Assembly: GCF_014145675.1 (NCBI RefSeq)
Contig: NZ_JACGZW010000001.1
Span: 124,001 to 188,000, forward strand
Length of the DNA: 64,000 nucleotides
Reading direction: 5' to 3'
DNA from: Amycolatopsis dendrobii
GTDB taxonomy: Bacteria > Actinomycetota > Actinomycetes > Mycobacteriales > Pseudonocardiaceae
The notes under the pieces are model-generated. The model saw nothing but the letters and a program-made list of their open reading frames with translations. It did not search any database and was not told the DNA's origin. Made by a program: the position numbers and the translations under genes. Below, in pieces: positions 56,379 through 64,000 of this stretch (the stretch's first letter is position 1; each line of letters starts with the position of its first letter).

Positions 56379-58324
56379 CGCGTCACGTCCCACGCGCAGC
56401 GGAATCCGACGGTCGCCCCGCGCGCCAGCCCCAACCCGGGCAGCAGCAGCTTCACGCTGTAATCCGGCGCGTGCCGGCCGCCCTCGACGTACCACTCGGA
56501 ACCCTCGGCGCGGTAATCGCTGCCGCCCTTGAGCATCACGAACCGGGTCCTCCCGTCGGAGTGTTCGCTTTCGGTCCAGTTCCACACCGCGGGCGTGCCG
56601 CGCCGCAGACCGCCGGTCTCCCCGGCGAGCTGCCATTCGTCCTCGGTCGGCAACCGGCCGCCGCGCCACGCGCAGTACGCACGCGCGTCGTCGAGGTCCA
56701 CAAAGGTCACCGGCTCGTCCTCGGCAGCGGGCCGGCCGTCGACCCAATGCGCGAGGAACCGGTGCGGCTCGGCCGGCTGATACCCCGTGGCAGCAAGGAA
56801 TTCCGCGAACTGCCCGTTTGTCACCTCGGCAGCGCCCACCGCGACCGGCGACGCCAGCGAACCGTCGCGTTGCAGCGTCCGCGCGTCGTGCAGCCGAGGC
56901 GGCAGCGGCTTCCACTCGTCCACATACGGCGCGCCCTGGTACATCCCGGTTTCGCGCCCGCGGTACCGGACCGTCAGCACATAGGGCCCGGCAGGAACCA
57001 CGACCGCGTCGTCCTCGGGCATACCGTTCGTCGGCTTGTGAACGACCCGCGTCGCGAGCCGATGCGGGAACCGAGCGTCGGGATCATGCGGCAGAGTCGC
57101 CACCTGCGACAGCCACGGCGGCTCCGCCGCACCCTCGGCGACCCGCAGCAACGCCGAAATCCCGCGCGCGGGCACGCGCCCGTCGGCGAACAGATCGAGC
57201 ACCAGGCCGTCCACAACCGGCCCGAGATAGTCCGAGTCGCCCCGGTTCACTACCGTCCACAGTGTCCAGTCACCGAGTTCCCAGCGCGACGCGTAAACCC
57301 CGGCCGCTTCGGCTTCCGGCGTCAGCGGAGCCAACGGCGTCCACTCGCCCTCGCGCAGCAGCTCACCGGCCGCACGCTGCACAGACACCATCCGCCGCAT
57401 CGTCGCCGCGTCCCGCTGCGACCAGCCGACCCACACGCCGAACACGACTTCCCACACCATCACGCCGACGCCGTTCAGCCACGCCGACTGCAGTTCCTCG
57501 GTGTGGTCGCGGTGCCACCGGCGCACGTGGTGCTGCATGTGCCGCCGCTCGTACCAGTGCGAGCGCAGCACGCCCGGCACCGGCGAATCGGCGAAGAACT
57601 GCGCCCACGACGCCGAATGGTCCTCGATCCGCTCGACCGGCAGCTTCGATTCGCCCTCCAGCACGACGCCGGGACGCGCGCGTTCGAGCTGCTCGACCAA
57701 CGCCGGATCGGCCTTCTTCAACGTGTCCAGGAAGACGCCGTCCGCACCGAAATCCGCCAGTACCGCGGACAGTTCCGCAGCGTCGTCGTCGCCTCGCCGG
57801 GTGCCGACGTCCCACGGGTTGTAGTCCACGAACACCCGCACGCCCGCCGAATGGAACGTCTCGACCAGCTCGCGGAGACCGGGCACGTCGCGGTAGAAAT
57901 CCCACTGGTTGCGGTCGTCGAGGCCGATCACCGGGTACGCGTGCCACAGCACGACCGCGTCGAGGCCGCCGAACCGCTGGTGCGCGTCGGCGAGGAACCG
58001 CTCGGGCGTGAACCGGCGCTCCTCGAACGAATACAGCAGCTCGTCCCACAGCCATACCTGCGCGACCGTGTGGCATCCGGCGGCCCACGCGGCTTCCGGC
58101 CGGTCGTAGGCGCGACCGTGGTAGCTGTGCTGCTCGTGCGCGTCGGCACGCCATTGCCGCAGCCGCGCCCGCCATTCCGGACGGTCGGCGGGATCCGCCG
58201 GGCCGACGAAGATCTTGGCTTCGTCCAGCGCCGCGAGCTGCTCGGGGGAGAGAGGCGCGCCGAGCGGGACCTCGGTCGGCTGGTCGATCGGGCGCGGGAC
58301 GAGCGGGTCGAACACGTACGTCAT
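56375..58324 (-). CDS. TIM-barrel / FGE-sulfatase-fold fusion protein
   Basis: A 649-residue protein with an unusual build. Residues about 35-330 look like a glycosidase-type barrel (VFVDYNPWDVGTRRG, FGADGVFLDTLKK, VLEGESKLP). A beta-rich middle follows. Residues about 500-649 are an FGE/SUMF1-type domain: EVTNGQFAEFLAATGY, AYCAWRGGRLPTEDEWQLA, the end GFRCAWD. The FGE active-site Cys pair is not seen, so formylglycine formation is unlikely; binding or a different oxidase chemistry is possible. No signal peptide. It overlaps both neighbours by 4 bases. Confidence is high for the gene, low for the function. Confidence 0.82.
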   Translation of the reverse strand: MTYVFDPLVPRPIDQPTEVPLGAPLSPEQLAALDEAKIFVGPADPADRPEWRARLRQWRADAHEQHSYHGRAYDRPEAAWAAGCHTVAQVWLWDELLYSFEERRFTPERFLADAHQRFGGLDAVVLWHAYPVIGLDDRNQWDFYRDVPGLRELVETFHSAGVRVFVDYNPWDVGTRRGDDDAAELSAVLADFGADGVFLDTLKKADPALVEQLERARPGVVLEGESKLPVERIEDHSASWAQFFADSPVPGVLRSHWYERRHMQHHVRRWHRDHTEELQSAWLNGVGVMVWEVVFGVWVGWSQRDAATMRRMVSVQRAAGELLREGEWTPLAPLTPEAEAAGVYASRWELGDWTLWTVVNRGDSDYLGPVVDGLVLDLFADGRVPARGISALLRVAEGAAEPPWLSQVATLPHDPDARFPHRLATRVVHKPTNGMPEDDAVVVPAGPYVLTVRYRGRETGMYQGAPYVDEWKPLPPRLHDARTLQRDGSLASPVAVGAAEVTNGQFAEFLAATGYQPAEPHRFLAHWVDGRPAAEDEPVTFVDLDDARAYCAWRGGRLPTEDEWQLAGETGGLRRGTPAVWNWTESEHSDGRTRFVMLKGGSDYRAEGSEWYVEGGRHAPDYSVKLLLPGLGLARGATVGFRCAWDVTR

Positions 58325-59214
58325 CGGGTGTTTCCTCCGGCAGCGAACTCGGCGACCTCTGCGACGGTCGGCACGGCGGACTGCGCGCCGGGCCGGGTGA
58401 CCGCGAGCGCGGCGGCGGCCCCAGCGCGTTCGGCGGCTTCGCGAAGCGGACGGCCCTCGGCGAGCGCCGCCGCGAGCACGCCGCAGAACGTGTCCCCGGC
58501 GCCGGTGGTGTCCACTGGGGACACTTCGAACCCAGGCAGGTGCACGATTTCCTGTTCAGCGACGACACAACCGGCCGCCCCGAGCGTGACTACCACCGCG
58601 GGTGCGCGCCGTTGCAGAAGCCGAGCCAATTCCTCGGGCGCAGCGGACCTGCCCGCCAGGTCGGCCGCCTCGTGCTCGTTGACGATCAGCACGTCCAGAT
58701 CAAGCTGCGGCAGCGGCCGGGACGGCGCGGCGTTGAGCACCATCCGGGCACCCGGGCGCCGGGCCGCGGCCGCGGCGGTCACGGCCTCGAGCGGAATTTC
58801 CAGCTGCGCGAGCACGACGTCCGCAGCGGCGATCCGCTCCAGCTGCTCCCCGGCCAGCGAGAGCCGCGAGTTGGCCCCGGGCGCGACCACAATCGAGTTC
58901 TCGCCGTCCGGCGACACCATGATGAACGCGGTCCCGGTCGCACTGTCCACTCGCGACACCAGATCCGTCCGAACCCCGGCCTCCGTCAACGACGACAACA
59001 GAAAGTCCGCACCGTCGTCGGAACCGAACGCGCCGAGGAACGTCGTCGCCGCGCCACCCGCGAGCGCCGCGGCGACAGCCTGGTTGGCTCCCTTGCCGCC
59101 GGGACTGCGCCGCAGATCGCCGCCGAGAACGGTCTCGCCCCCGTGCGGCCGCCGCGGAACGTCGACCACCAGATCGACGTTCGCCGACCCGACGACGACA
59201 ACTCGGCCGGTCAT
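58321..59214 (-). CDS. Ribokinase-family (PfkB) sugar kinase
   Basis: A 297-residue PfkB kinase. It begins VVVVGSANVDLVVDVPR and GGDLRRSPGGKGANQAVAAAL, which is the ribokinase substrate site (GGKGANQA), and ends with the catalytic anion-hole motif DTTGAGDTFCG. The closest match is ribokinase, so ribose from the two neighbouring ADP-ribosylglycohydrolases is a likely substrate. ATG 59214 overlaps the upstream stop by 4 bases. Confidence 0.93.
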   Translation of the reverse strand: MTGRVVVVGSANVDLVVDVPRRPHGGETVLGGDLRRSPGGKGANQAVAAALAGGAATTFLGAFGSDDGADFLLSSLTEAGVRTDLVSRVDSATGTAFIMVSPDGENSIVVAPGANSRLSLAGEQLERIAAADVVLAQLEIPLEAVTAAAAARRPGARMVLNAAPSRPLPQLDLDVLIVNEHEAADLAGRSAAPEELARLLQRRAPAVVVTLGAAGCVVAEQEIVHLPGFEVSPVDTTGAGDTFCGVLAAALAEGRPLREAAERAGAAAALAVTRPGAQSAVPTVAEVAEFAAGGNTR

Positions 59215-60530
59215 CGCGCCATCCCGGCCGTCCGCGCGGCGAGGTCGGTGATCCGCTGCTCCCCGCCGGGCAACGACGTCGCGATCCGGTTGTCGAGCGG
59301 CTTCGTCCACTGCTCGCCGATCCCGTCGAGGCCTACCAGCGCACCGACGACACCGCCGGCTGTCGCAGCCGCAGAGTCCGTGTCCCACCCAGCCGTGACG
59401 GCGAGCGAGATGCTCTGCCCAAAGTCCCCATCGCCGCGAGTCAGCGCGTACGCGATCACCGCCGCATTGTTGAGCACGTGCACCCAATGCAGGTCGCCGT
59501 ACTCGGCGTGGATCCGGTCCAGCCCGTCGTCGTAGGCAGCAGCTTCCCGCCCGAACCGCACCGCCGCGGCCAGCCGACTCTCCGGCGGCACAACGGTTTC
59601 CGCCGCATCGAGGACACTGTGGACGGAATCGCAGACCATCGCCGCCGACGCCAGCGCAGCCGCCCACATCGCGCCGTAAATCCCGTTCCGGGTATGGCTG
59701 AGCCGCGCGTCCACCCACGCGAGCCGCGCTGCGCCGCGGACGTCGCCGGGGGAGACCCAGCCGAAGACGTCGGTCCGGATCAAGGCCCCGATCCACTCGC
59801 GGAACGGGTTGAGGTGCGTCGCCGTCTCCGGCGCCGGGCGCGCGTCCAGCAAGTTCCGGTACGCGGCGCGCTCGGCGGTGAACACCCGTCCGGCGGGCAG
59901 TTGTTCCAGCCAAAGCTGCGCGACGTCATCGGTGGTGAACTCGCGGCCGTGCCGTTCCAGCAGCGTGAGCGCGAGGATCGGGTAGTTGAGGTCGTCGTCC
60001 TCCGGCATCCCGGAGATGTTCTCCTCCAAGGAAGTCGGCGCCGACCGCCGGTTCCACGGCCATCGCGCGGCGACGTCGTCCGGCAGCCCGGCGGCGGTGA
60101 ACCACCGGTCCAGCGGCCAGCGTCCGGTCGCGCGCAAGATCTCTTCGATGCCCTCGCGCGGGATCTTCTCGACCGGCTTCCCCAGCAGACATCCCGCCGC
60201 CCGGCCGGTCCACGCGCCGAGCGTGCGATCAGCCGCGGACGAGGGGAGGACCGGCGCGGCCGGGAGCAGCGCGGCGATCTCGTCCCAGCCGTCCGGTTCG
60301 TGCGGCGCGGCCGGGCAGGGGAGCGCGGCCAGTTCGTCCAGCAGCGTCCGGGCCAGCGCCCGCAACGCTGGGGGCGCCGGCCGCGGTCCTGCCCCGCTCA
60401 CGGCGGGCACCGGGTCGCCGCCGGCGGCGACCCAGCGCTCCCGCACCGAGGTCACGTCCTTGCCCTCCACAGCGGACTGGACGAACTCGTGCGCGAGCAG
60501 GTCTTCCGGCTGTGCCCAGGTCAGCCTCAT
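59211..60530 (-). CDS. ADP-ribosylglycohydrolase-family protein, second copy
   Basis: A 439-residue enzyme. After a 120-residue unique N-terminus come AWTGRAAGCLLGKPVEKI, then MPEDDDLNYPILALTLLE (the acidic metal site, in a variant form) and AGWDTDSAAATAGGVVGALVG (the second metal motif D-T-D-S). The family removes ADP-ribose or related N-/O-ribosyl groups using two Mg ions. The operon context with an importer and a ribokinase suggests a small-molecule glycoside rather than a protein substrate. It is coupled on both sides. Confidence 0.9.
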   Translation of the reverse strand: MRLTWAQPEDLLAHEFVQSAVEGKDVTSVRERWVAAGGDPVPAVSGAGPRPAPPALRALARTLLDELAALPCPAAPHEPDGWDEIAALLPAAPVLPSSAADRTLGAWTGRAAGCLLGKPVEKIPREGIEEILRATGRWPLDRWFTAAGLPDDVAARWPWNRRSAPTSLEENISGMPEDDDLNYPILALTLLERHGREFTTDDVAQLWLEQLPAGRVFTAERAAYRNLLDARPAPETATHLNPFREWIGALIRTDVFGWVSPGDVRGAARLAWVDARLSHTRNGIYGAMWAAALASAAMVCDSVHSVLDAAETVVPPESRLAAAVRFGREAAAYDDGLDRIHAEYGDLHWVHVLNNAAVIAYALTRGDGDFGQSISLAVTAGWDTDSAAATAGGVVGALVGLDGIGEQWTKPLDNRIATSLPGGEQRITDLAARTAGMAR

Positions 60531-61687
60531 GCCGCGTCCAGCGCGTCGAGGGCGGCGAGCCGTGCCTGAGCCCGCGCCCGGTCGGCTTTGACGATGTCCG
60601 TCGCCGCCGAAGCGAGCAGCCGCCCGGTCTCGCGCAGATCCATCTTGCTGGCTTCGCCGATCGGATCGATCCACTCGTCCGGCACCGCCGCCGCCCCGCC
60701 GAGACCGGCGCAGAGCGCACCCGCCATCGACGCGATCGAATCGGCGTCCCTGCCGTAGTTCACCGAGGCCAGCACCGCGCCGCGGTAGTCGCCCTGATGG
60801 CCCAGCACAAATCCCAGCGCGGCAGGCAATTCCTCGATCGCCTTGGTCCGCGACGGCCGCCGCGCGTCCATCGACATCTGCCGGTACTCCGGCCCGACCG
60901 AATCGAACGGCGCGACCGTCTCGCGGATCTTCCGCGCGAGCGCACGCTCCTCGTCGTCGGTCTCCGGCGTGGCGTCCCATCCCCGGAAGGCATCGACAAC
61001 AGCCTGCATCGCCGCCAGAGTCCCGTCGTGGGACACCGAGAGCGCAGCCTGCACGACGTCGCCGATCGAGGCACCCGGCGCGACCGAAGCGGCGACCATC
61101 GCGGCCAGCACCCCGGCAGCCTCCCGGCCGTAACTCGACTGGTGCGGCGCGGTCAGATCGATCGCCTCGGCATACGCGGCCTGCGGATCGCCAGGGTTCA
61201 CGACGCCGACTGGCGCGATGTACATCGCCGCACCGCAATTCACGATGTTGCCGACGCCCGCCTCCCGCGGATCCGCGTGCCCGTAGTGCAGCTTCGCGAC
61301 GATCCACTTCTCGGCGAGGAACACCCGCTGCAGCAGCAGCGCCGTCGACTCCAGCTCCGGCACCCAGCGCGGTTCGCCGATCATCAGCGGCACCAGGTCC
61401 TCGGCCATCGAGTACGCGTCGAGGTGCGCGCGGCGTTTCGCGTACACCTCCACGATCGCGCGGGTCATCAACGTGTCGTCGGTGATGTGCCCGTCGCCCT
61501 TGTGGTACGGCGCGATCGGGCGCGCGTCCCGCCAGTTCGGGTACCACGGCGGAACGATCCCGGTCACCCGGCCGCCGTGGCGCTCCTCGATCTGCCCGGG
61601 CGTCCACCCTTCGGTCGCGCCGCCGAGCGCGTCCCCCACTGCCGCGCCGGTGATCACTGCCACCGCGCGGTCCTCCAGCCAGGTCAC
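60527..61687 (-). CDS. ADP-ribosylglycohydrolase-family protein, first copy
   Basis: A 386-residue enzyme. Near the N-terminus AVGDALGGATEGW and GHITDDTLMT carry the T-D-D-T metal ligands; near the C-terminus YGRDADSIASMAGALCAGLGG holds the D-x-D-S set. This copy is shorter than the next one and lacks its N-terminal extension, so the two are diverged paralogues rather than a recent duplication. It is the first gene after the binding-protein hairpin, 94 bases downstream of that gene. Confidence 0.92.
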   Translation of the reverse strand: MTWLEDRAVAVITGAAVGDALGGATEGWTPGQIEERHGGRVTGIVPPWYPNWRDARPIAPYHKGDGHITDDTLMTRAIVEVYAKRRAHLDAYSMAEDLVPLMIGEPRWVPELESTALLLQRVFLAEKWIVAKLHYGHADPREAGVGNIVNCGAAMYIAPVGVVNPGDPQAAYAEAIDLTAPHQSSYGREAAGVLAAMVAASVAPGASIGDVVQAALSVSHDGTLAAMQAVVDAFRGWDATPETDDEERALARKIRETVAPFDSVGPEYRQMSMDARRPSRTKAIEELPAALGFVLGHQGDYRGAVLASVNYGRDADSIASMAGALCAGLGGAAAVPDEWIDPIGEASKMDLRETGRLLASAATDIVKADRARAQARLAALDALDAA

Positions 61688-61741
61688 CGGCTTGCGTCCC
61701 TTCGTTCCCCGGCGCGGGCAGTCCGCCCGCGCCTGTCGTGC

Positions 61742-61776
61742 GCGCCGGGACCGGACATCTGCCCCGGTCCCGGCGC
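61742..61776 (-). terminator. Intra-operon hairpin after the binding-protein gene
   Basis: GCGCCGGGACCGG (61742-61754) and CCGGTCCCGGCGC (61764-61776) are perfect 13-bp arms around 9 bases, starting 5 bases after the binding-protein stop. There is no T-run on the minus strand. It likely protects the 3' end of the binding-protein message or partly ends transcription, giving more binding protein than enzymes. Confidence 0.65.
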
Positions 61777-61781
61777 GGCGG

Positions 61782-63065
61782 TCACTTGCCGACGCTCTTC
61801 CAGCCGTCCTTCAGCTGCTGCGCCAGCGTGTTCGCGTCGATCTGGTTCGCCAGGAAGCGCTGGTAGGCGGGCGTCGCGACGGTGTCCTTCCACTGCGCGT
61901 ACTTGCCGGCGAACAGATACGGCGCCGAGGTCAGGTACTTGCCCGAGGCCAGGATCGTGCTCCAGCCCTTCTTCGCGCCGAGCTTCTTGTCCAGCGCCTC
62001 GCGGGCGGAGTTGCTCGCCGGGATCAGCGTGTCGGCCTCGTTGAGCGCGGCGAGGTTCTCGGTGCTGGTGAAGAAGTCCAGGAACTTCGCGGCCTGCTCG
62101 ACGTGCTTCGAGTCCTTGTTGACCGACAGCGTCTGCGGGTTCGCCGCCTGCGCCGGTCCGGCCGGGCCCGCGATCGGCGGCAGCGCGATCCAATCGAGGT
62201 CCTTCGGCGCGTCCTTCTCGATGTTCGCCGCCTGGTACGAACCCTGCACGGTCATCGCGACCTGGCCCGCGTAGAACGGGGCCAGCGCCTTGCCGCCGGA
62301 CTGGGTCAGCGTCACCGGCAGGATCGAGTGGTCGGTCGCGTTCATGTCGTGCACCAGTTGCGGCAGCGCCATTTCGCCCTGGCCGACGGTGATCTGCGCG
62401 TTGTCTCCGGTGCCCTCGAAGTACTTGCCGCCGAACGCCGGGGCCATCGCCACGAACGTCGCGGTCGGGCTCGACAGGCCCCAGCCGAGGCCGTACTTGC
62501 CGTCCTTCGTGGCCGTCTTGGCCATCTGGCGCAGCTGATCCCAGGTCATCGTCTCGCCGGCGGGGATCTGCGCGCCGGACTGCTCCAGCAGCTTCTTGTT
62601 CGCGAAGACCACATAGGACTGCAGTTCGGTCGGGTACGCGACGACCTTGCTGTCGACCGTCACCGAGTCGAGCACGCCCTTCGGGATGTCCGCGCGCTTC
62701 TGCTCGGACAGGTAGGGGGAGAGGTCGGCGAGGTAGCCGTCGGTCGCGAACGGCCCGATCCCGGCGGCCTCGTAGTGCACGATGTCCGGTGCGGTGCCCG
62801 CGTTGAACTGGGTGATCAGCTTGTCGTAGGCGCTGTCCCAGCCCGCCTGGACGACCTTCACCTGCGTGTCCGGATGCGCCTGGTTCCACGCCCCGACGAT
62901 CTTGTTCGTGGCGGCGATCGCGGCGGGCTGGTCCGACAGCGACTGGAACGTGAGGGTGACCGGACCGCCGTCCCCGCTGCCGCTGTCCGCGCCGCCGCCG
63001 CACGCGGCGGCGAGCAGGCTGGTGAGGGCGAGGCTGGCGGCGACTGCCGCGCGTCGTGTCTTCAT
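61782..63065 (-). CDS. CUT1-type extracellular solute-binding lipoprotein
   Basis: A 427-residue family 1 solute-binding protein. The signal ends in the lipobox LLAAAC, and the mature chain shows VTLTFQSLSDQPAAIAAT, the hinge region APDIVHYEAAGIGPFATDGYL and FYAGQVAMTVQGSYQA. Such proteins bind sugars, oligosaccharides or glycosides and pass them to the permeases encoded upstream. GAAAGG lies before ATG 63065. The downstream enzymes suggest a ribosyl compound, not proven. Confidence 0.93.
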   Translation of the reverse strand: MKTRRAAVAASLALTSLLAAACGGGADSGSGDGGPVTLTFQSLSDQPAAIAATNKIVGAWNQAHPDTQVKVVQAGWDSAYDKLITQFNAGTAPDIVHYEAAGIGPFATDGYLADLSPYLSEQKRADIPKGVLDSVTVDSKVVAYPTELQSYVVFANKKLLEQSGAQIPAGETMTWDQLRQMAKTATKDGKYGLGWGLSSPTATFVAMAPAFGGKYFEGTGDNAQITVGQGEMALPQLVHDMNATDHSILPVTLTQSGGKALAPFYAGQVAMTVQGSYQAANIEKDAPKDLDWIALPPIAGPAGPAQAANPQTLSVNKDSKHVEQAAKFLDFFTSTENLAALNEADTLIPASNSAREALDKKLGAKKGWSTILASGKYLTSAPYLFAGKYAQWKDTVATPAYQRFLANQIDANTLAQQLKDGWKSVGK

Positions 63066-63103
63066 CGACCGACCTTTCGAAGGTGTTTCCGATGGGGTGG
63101 GGC

Positions 63104-63931
63104 TCATCCCTTCACCGCCCCGGCCATGAGGCCGCCGGTGAGTTTCTTCCGCAGGAGGCTGAAGAAGGCGATGCTCGGGATCGCCGCGAGCACAGCGCCC
63201 GCGGCCAGCGGTCCGAGGGCGACCTTGCCCTCGCCGCCGATGAACATGGTGAGCGTGATCGGCAGCGTGTAGTTCTCCGGCGACTGCAGCAGCACCAGCG
63301 CGAAGAAGAACTCGTTCCACGACGACACGAAGCTGAACATCGCCGTCGCGACCACGCCGGGGGCCAGCAGCGGGAACACGATGGTGCGCAGCACGGTGAA
63401 CCGGTTCGCGCCGTCCATCGCCCCGGCCTCCTCCAGCTCCGCCGGGATCGCCGCGACGTAGCCCTGCAGCATCCACAGCGCGAACGGAAGGATGTAGGTG
63501 GTGTGCACGAGCGTCAGCCCGACCAGGCTGTCGGCGAGGCCGAGCGTCCGCAGCACGAGGAACAGCGGCAGGATCACCAGCACCACCGGGAACACCTGGC
63601 TGACGAGGATCCAGGTGACGCCCGCGACGCGCAGCTTTCCCTTGAGCCGGGCCAGCACGTAGGCCGCGGGCACCGAGATCAGGATCGCGAGCACGGTGCT
63701 GGCAAGCGCGACCAGCAGGCTGTTGAGCGCCGAATGCAGCAGACCCTGGCGGGAAAGCGCTTCACCGTAGTTGTCCCAATGCCATTCGCTCGGGATGAGG
63801 TTGACCGACAGCGAGTTCAGCTCCGCCGACGACTTCACCGACGCGGAAATCAGCCACAGCAGCGGGAAGCCGAGGAACAGCAGGTACAGCACGAGAGCCA
63901 GGTACTGCGCGGGGCGCACGGACCAGCGCAT
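63104..63931 (-). CDS. MalG-type ABC permease
   Basis: A 275-residue, six-segment permease. The EAA loop is EEAGAMDGANRFTVLRTIVFP, which contacts the ATPase. The general form is that of MalG/UgpE in CUT1 importers. It begins 3 bases after the stop of the next upstream permease. No ATPase gene is seen in the window; it may lie upstream or be a shared MsiK-type ATPase, as in many actinomycetes. Confidence 0.94.
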   Translation of the reverse strand: MRWSVRPAQYLALVLYLLFLGFPLLWLISASVKSSAELNSLSVNLIPSEWHWDNYGEALSRQGLLHSALNSLLVALASTVLAILISVPAAYVLARLKGKLRVAGVTWILVSQVFPVVLVILPLFLVLRTLGLADSLVGLTLVHTTYILPFALWMLQGYVAAIPAELEEAGAMDGANRFTVLRTIVFPLLAPGVVATAMFSFVSSWNEFFFALVLLQSPENYTLPITLTMFIGGEGKVALGPLAAGAVLAAIPSIAFFSLLRKKLTGGLMAGAVKG

Positions 63932-63934
63932 GGA

Positions 63935-64000
63935 TCACCGCCCCCTTTCCGGGCGGTCGCCGCGGAACTGCGACCGCAGGTAGATCGCGAGCAGCGCGAC
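63935..64000 (-). CDS. MalF-type ABC permease, C-terminal end
   Basis: Only the last 21 codons are present (VALLAIYLRSQFRGDRPER then GR and stop). The hydrophobic segment followed by a basic tail is what the end of a MalF-type permease looks like, and it lies where that partner is expected, 3 bases before the MalG start. Confidence 0.65.
   Translation of the reverse strand, partial: VALLAIYLRSQFRGDRPERGR

Noticed and set aside
56375..58324. True formylglycine-generating enzyme
   Set aside because: The catalytic Cys pair is not seen and no sulfatase gene is nearby.

Overview
The window is GC-rich, densely coded actinomycete DNA. GTG starts are frequent, several start codons sit 6-10 bases after a -10 box (leaderless style), and the regulators (IclR, MarR, HxlR, XRE with repeat domain, ECF sigma with a SnoaL tail), the Tat-exported hydrolase and the mycothiol-type reductase all fit the Pseudonocardiaceae. 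An Amycolatopsis-like genome is my inference; no marker gene proves it. I saw no rRNA, tRNA, insertion sequence, phage gene or CRISPR array.

Layout. 1-2334: end of a LuxR-type regulator, an AI-2E-family membrane protein with a 27-codon repeat in its N-terminus, and a DUF6461 gene behind a possible DNA-damage promoter. 2722-5795 (minus): a complete pqqA-C-D-E-B operon for pyrroloquinoline quinone, divergent from a Tat-exported family 2 glycoside hydrolase (6106-8886). 9079-9200: a 30-bp tandem hairpin repeat that recurs once at 24174. 9286-10871: divergent ArsR regulator and MFS exporter. 10981-16197: an aromatic-acid module: IclR regulator (no canonical start codon), benzoylformate decarboxylase, aldehyde dehydrogenase and an aromatic acid/H+ symporter. 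16230-23216: an ion-transport block on the minus strand (P3-type Mg ATPase, MgtC, fused two-domain ABC permease and its ATPase, no binding protein), divergent from a metal-sensor-type ArsR protein.

23318-31856 is a run of small redox, regulator and hydrolase genes with clear divergent operators. 31846-35427 holds an exported family 3 beta-glucosidase and a dienelactone hydrolase. 35516-39350 holds a PhoU-like protein, a PAP2 phosphatase whose proline-rich tail is encoded antisense to phoU, a FtsW/RodA-type SEDS protein and an MmpS-like lipoprotein. 39414-45115 has HxlR/hydrolase, an orphan PD-(D/E)XK nuclease-like protein, an EamA exporter with its LysR neighbour, and a flavin oxidoreductase. 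45164-48101 has a 7Fe ferredoxin (3' end duplicated in the spacer), a Cys-containing HTH regulator and a DUF2249 protein. 48237-54352 has an oxidoreductase, RidA, metallo-beta-lactamase-fold and PPOX-like proteins, a repeat-filled spacer and a MarR/MFS pair in which the exporter carries a carboxypeptidase-regulatory-like tail.

54349-64000 (minus, running off the window) is the most distinctive locus. A CUT1-type ABC importer (two permeases and a lipoprotein binding protein) is followed, after a strong hairpin, by six genes with successive 4-bp ATGA overlaps: two ADP-ribosylglycohydrolase-family enzymes, a ribokinase-family kinase, a TIM-barrel/FGE-fold fusion, a family III CoA-transferase and a CitE-like lyase. 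The parts suggest uptake and cleavage of a ribosylated (or ADP-ribosylated) compound, phosphorylation of the sugar and CoA-dependent breakdown of an acid. That pathway is inference; the gene families and the coupling are seen directly.
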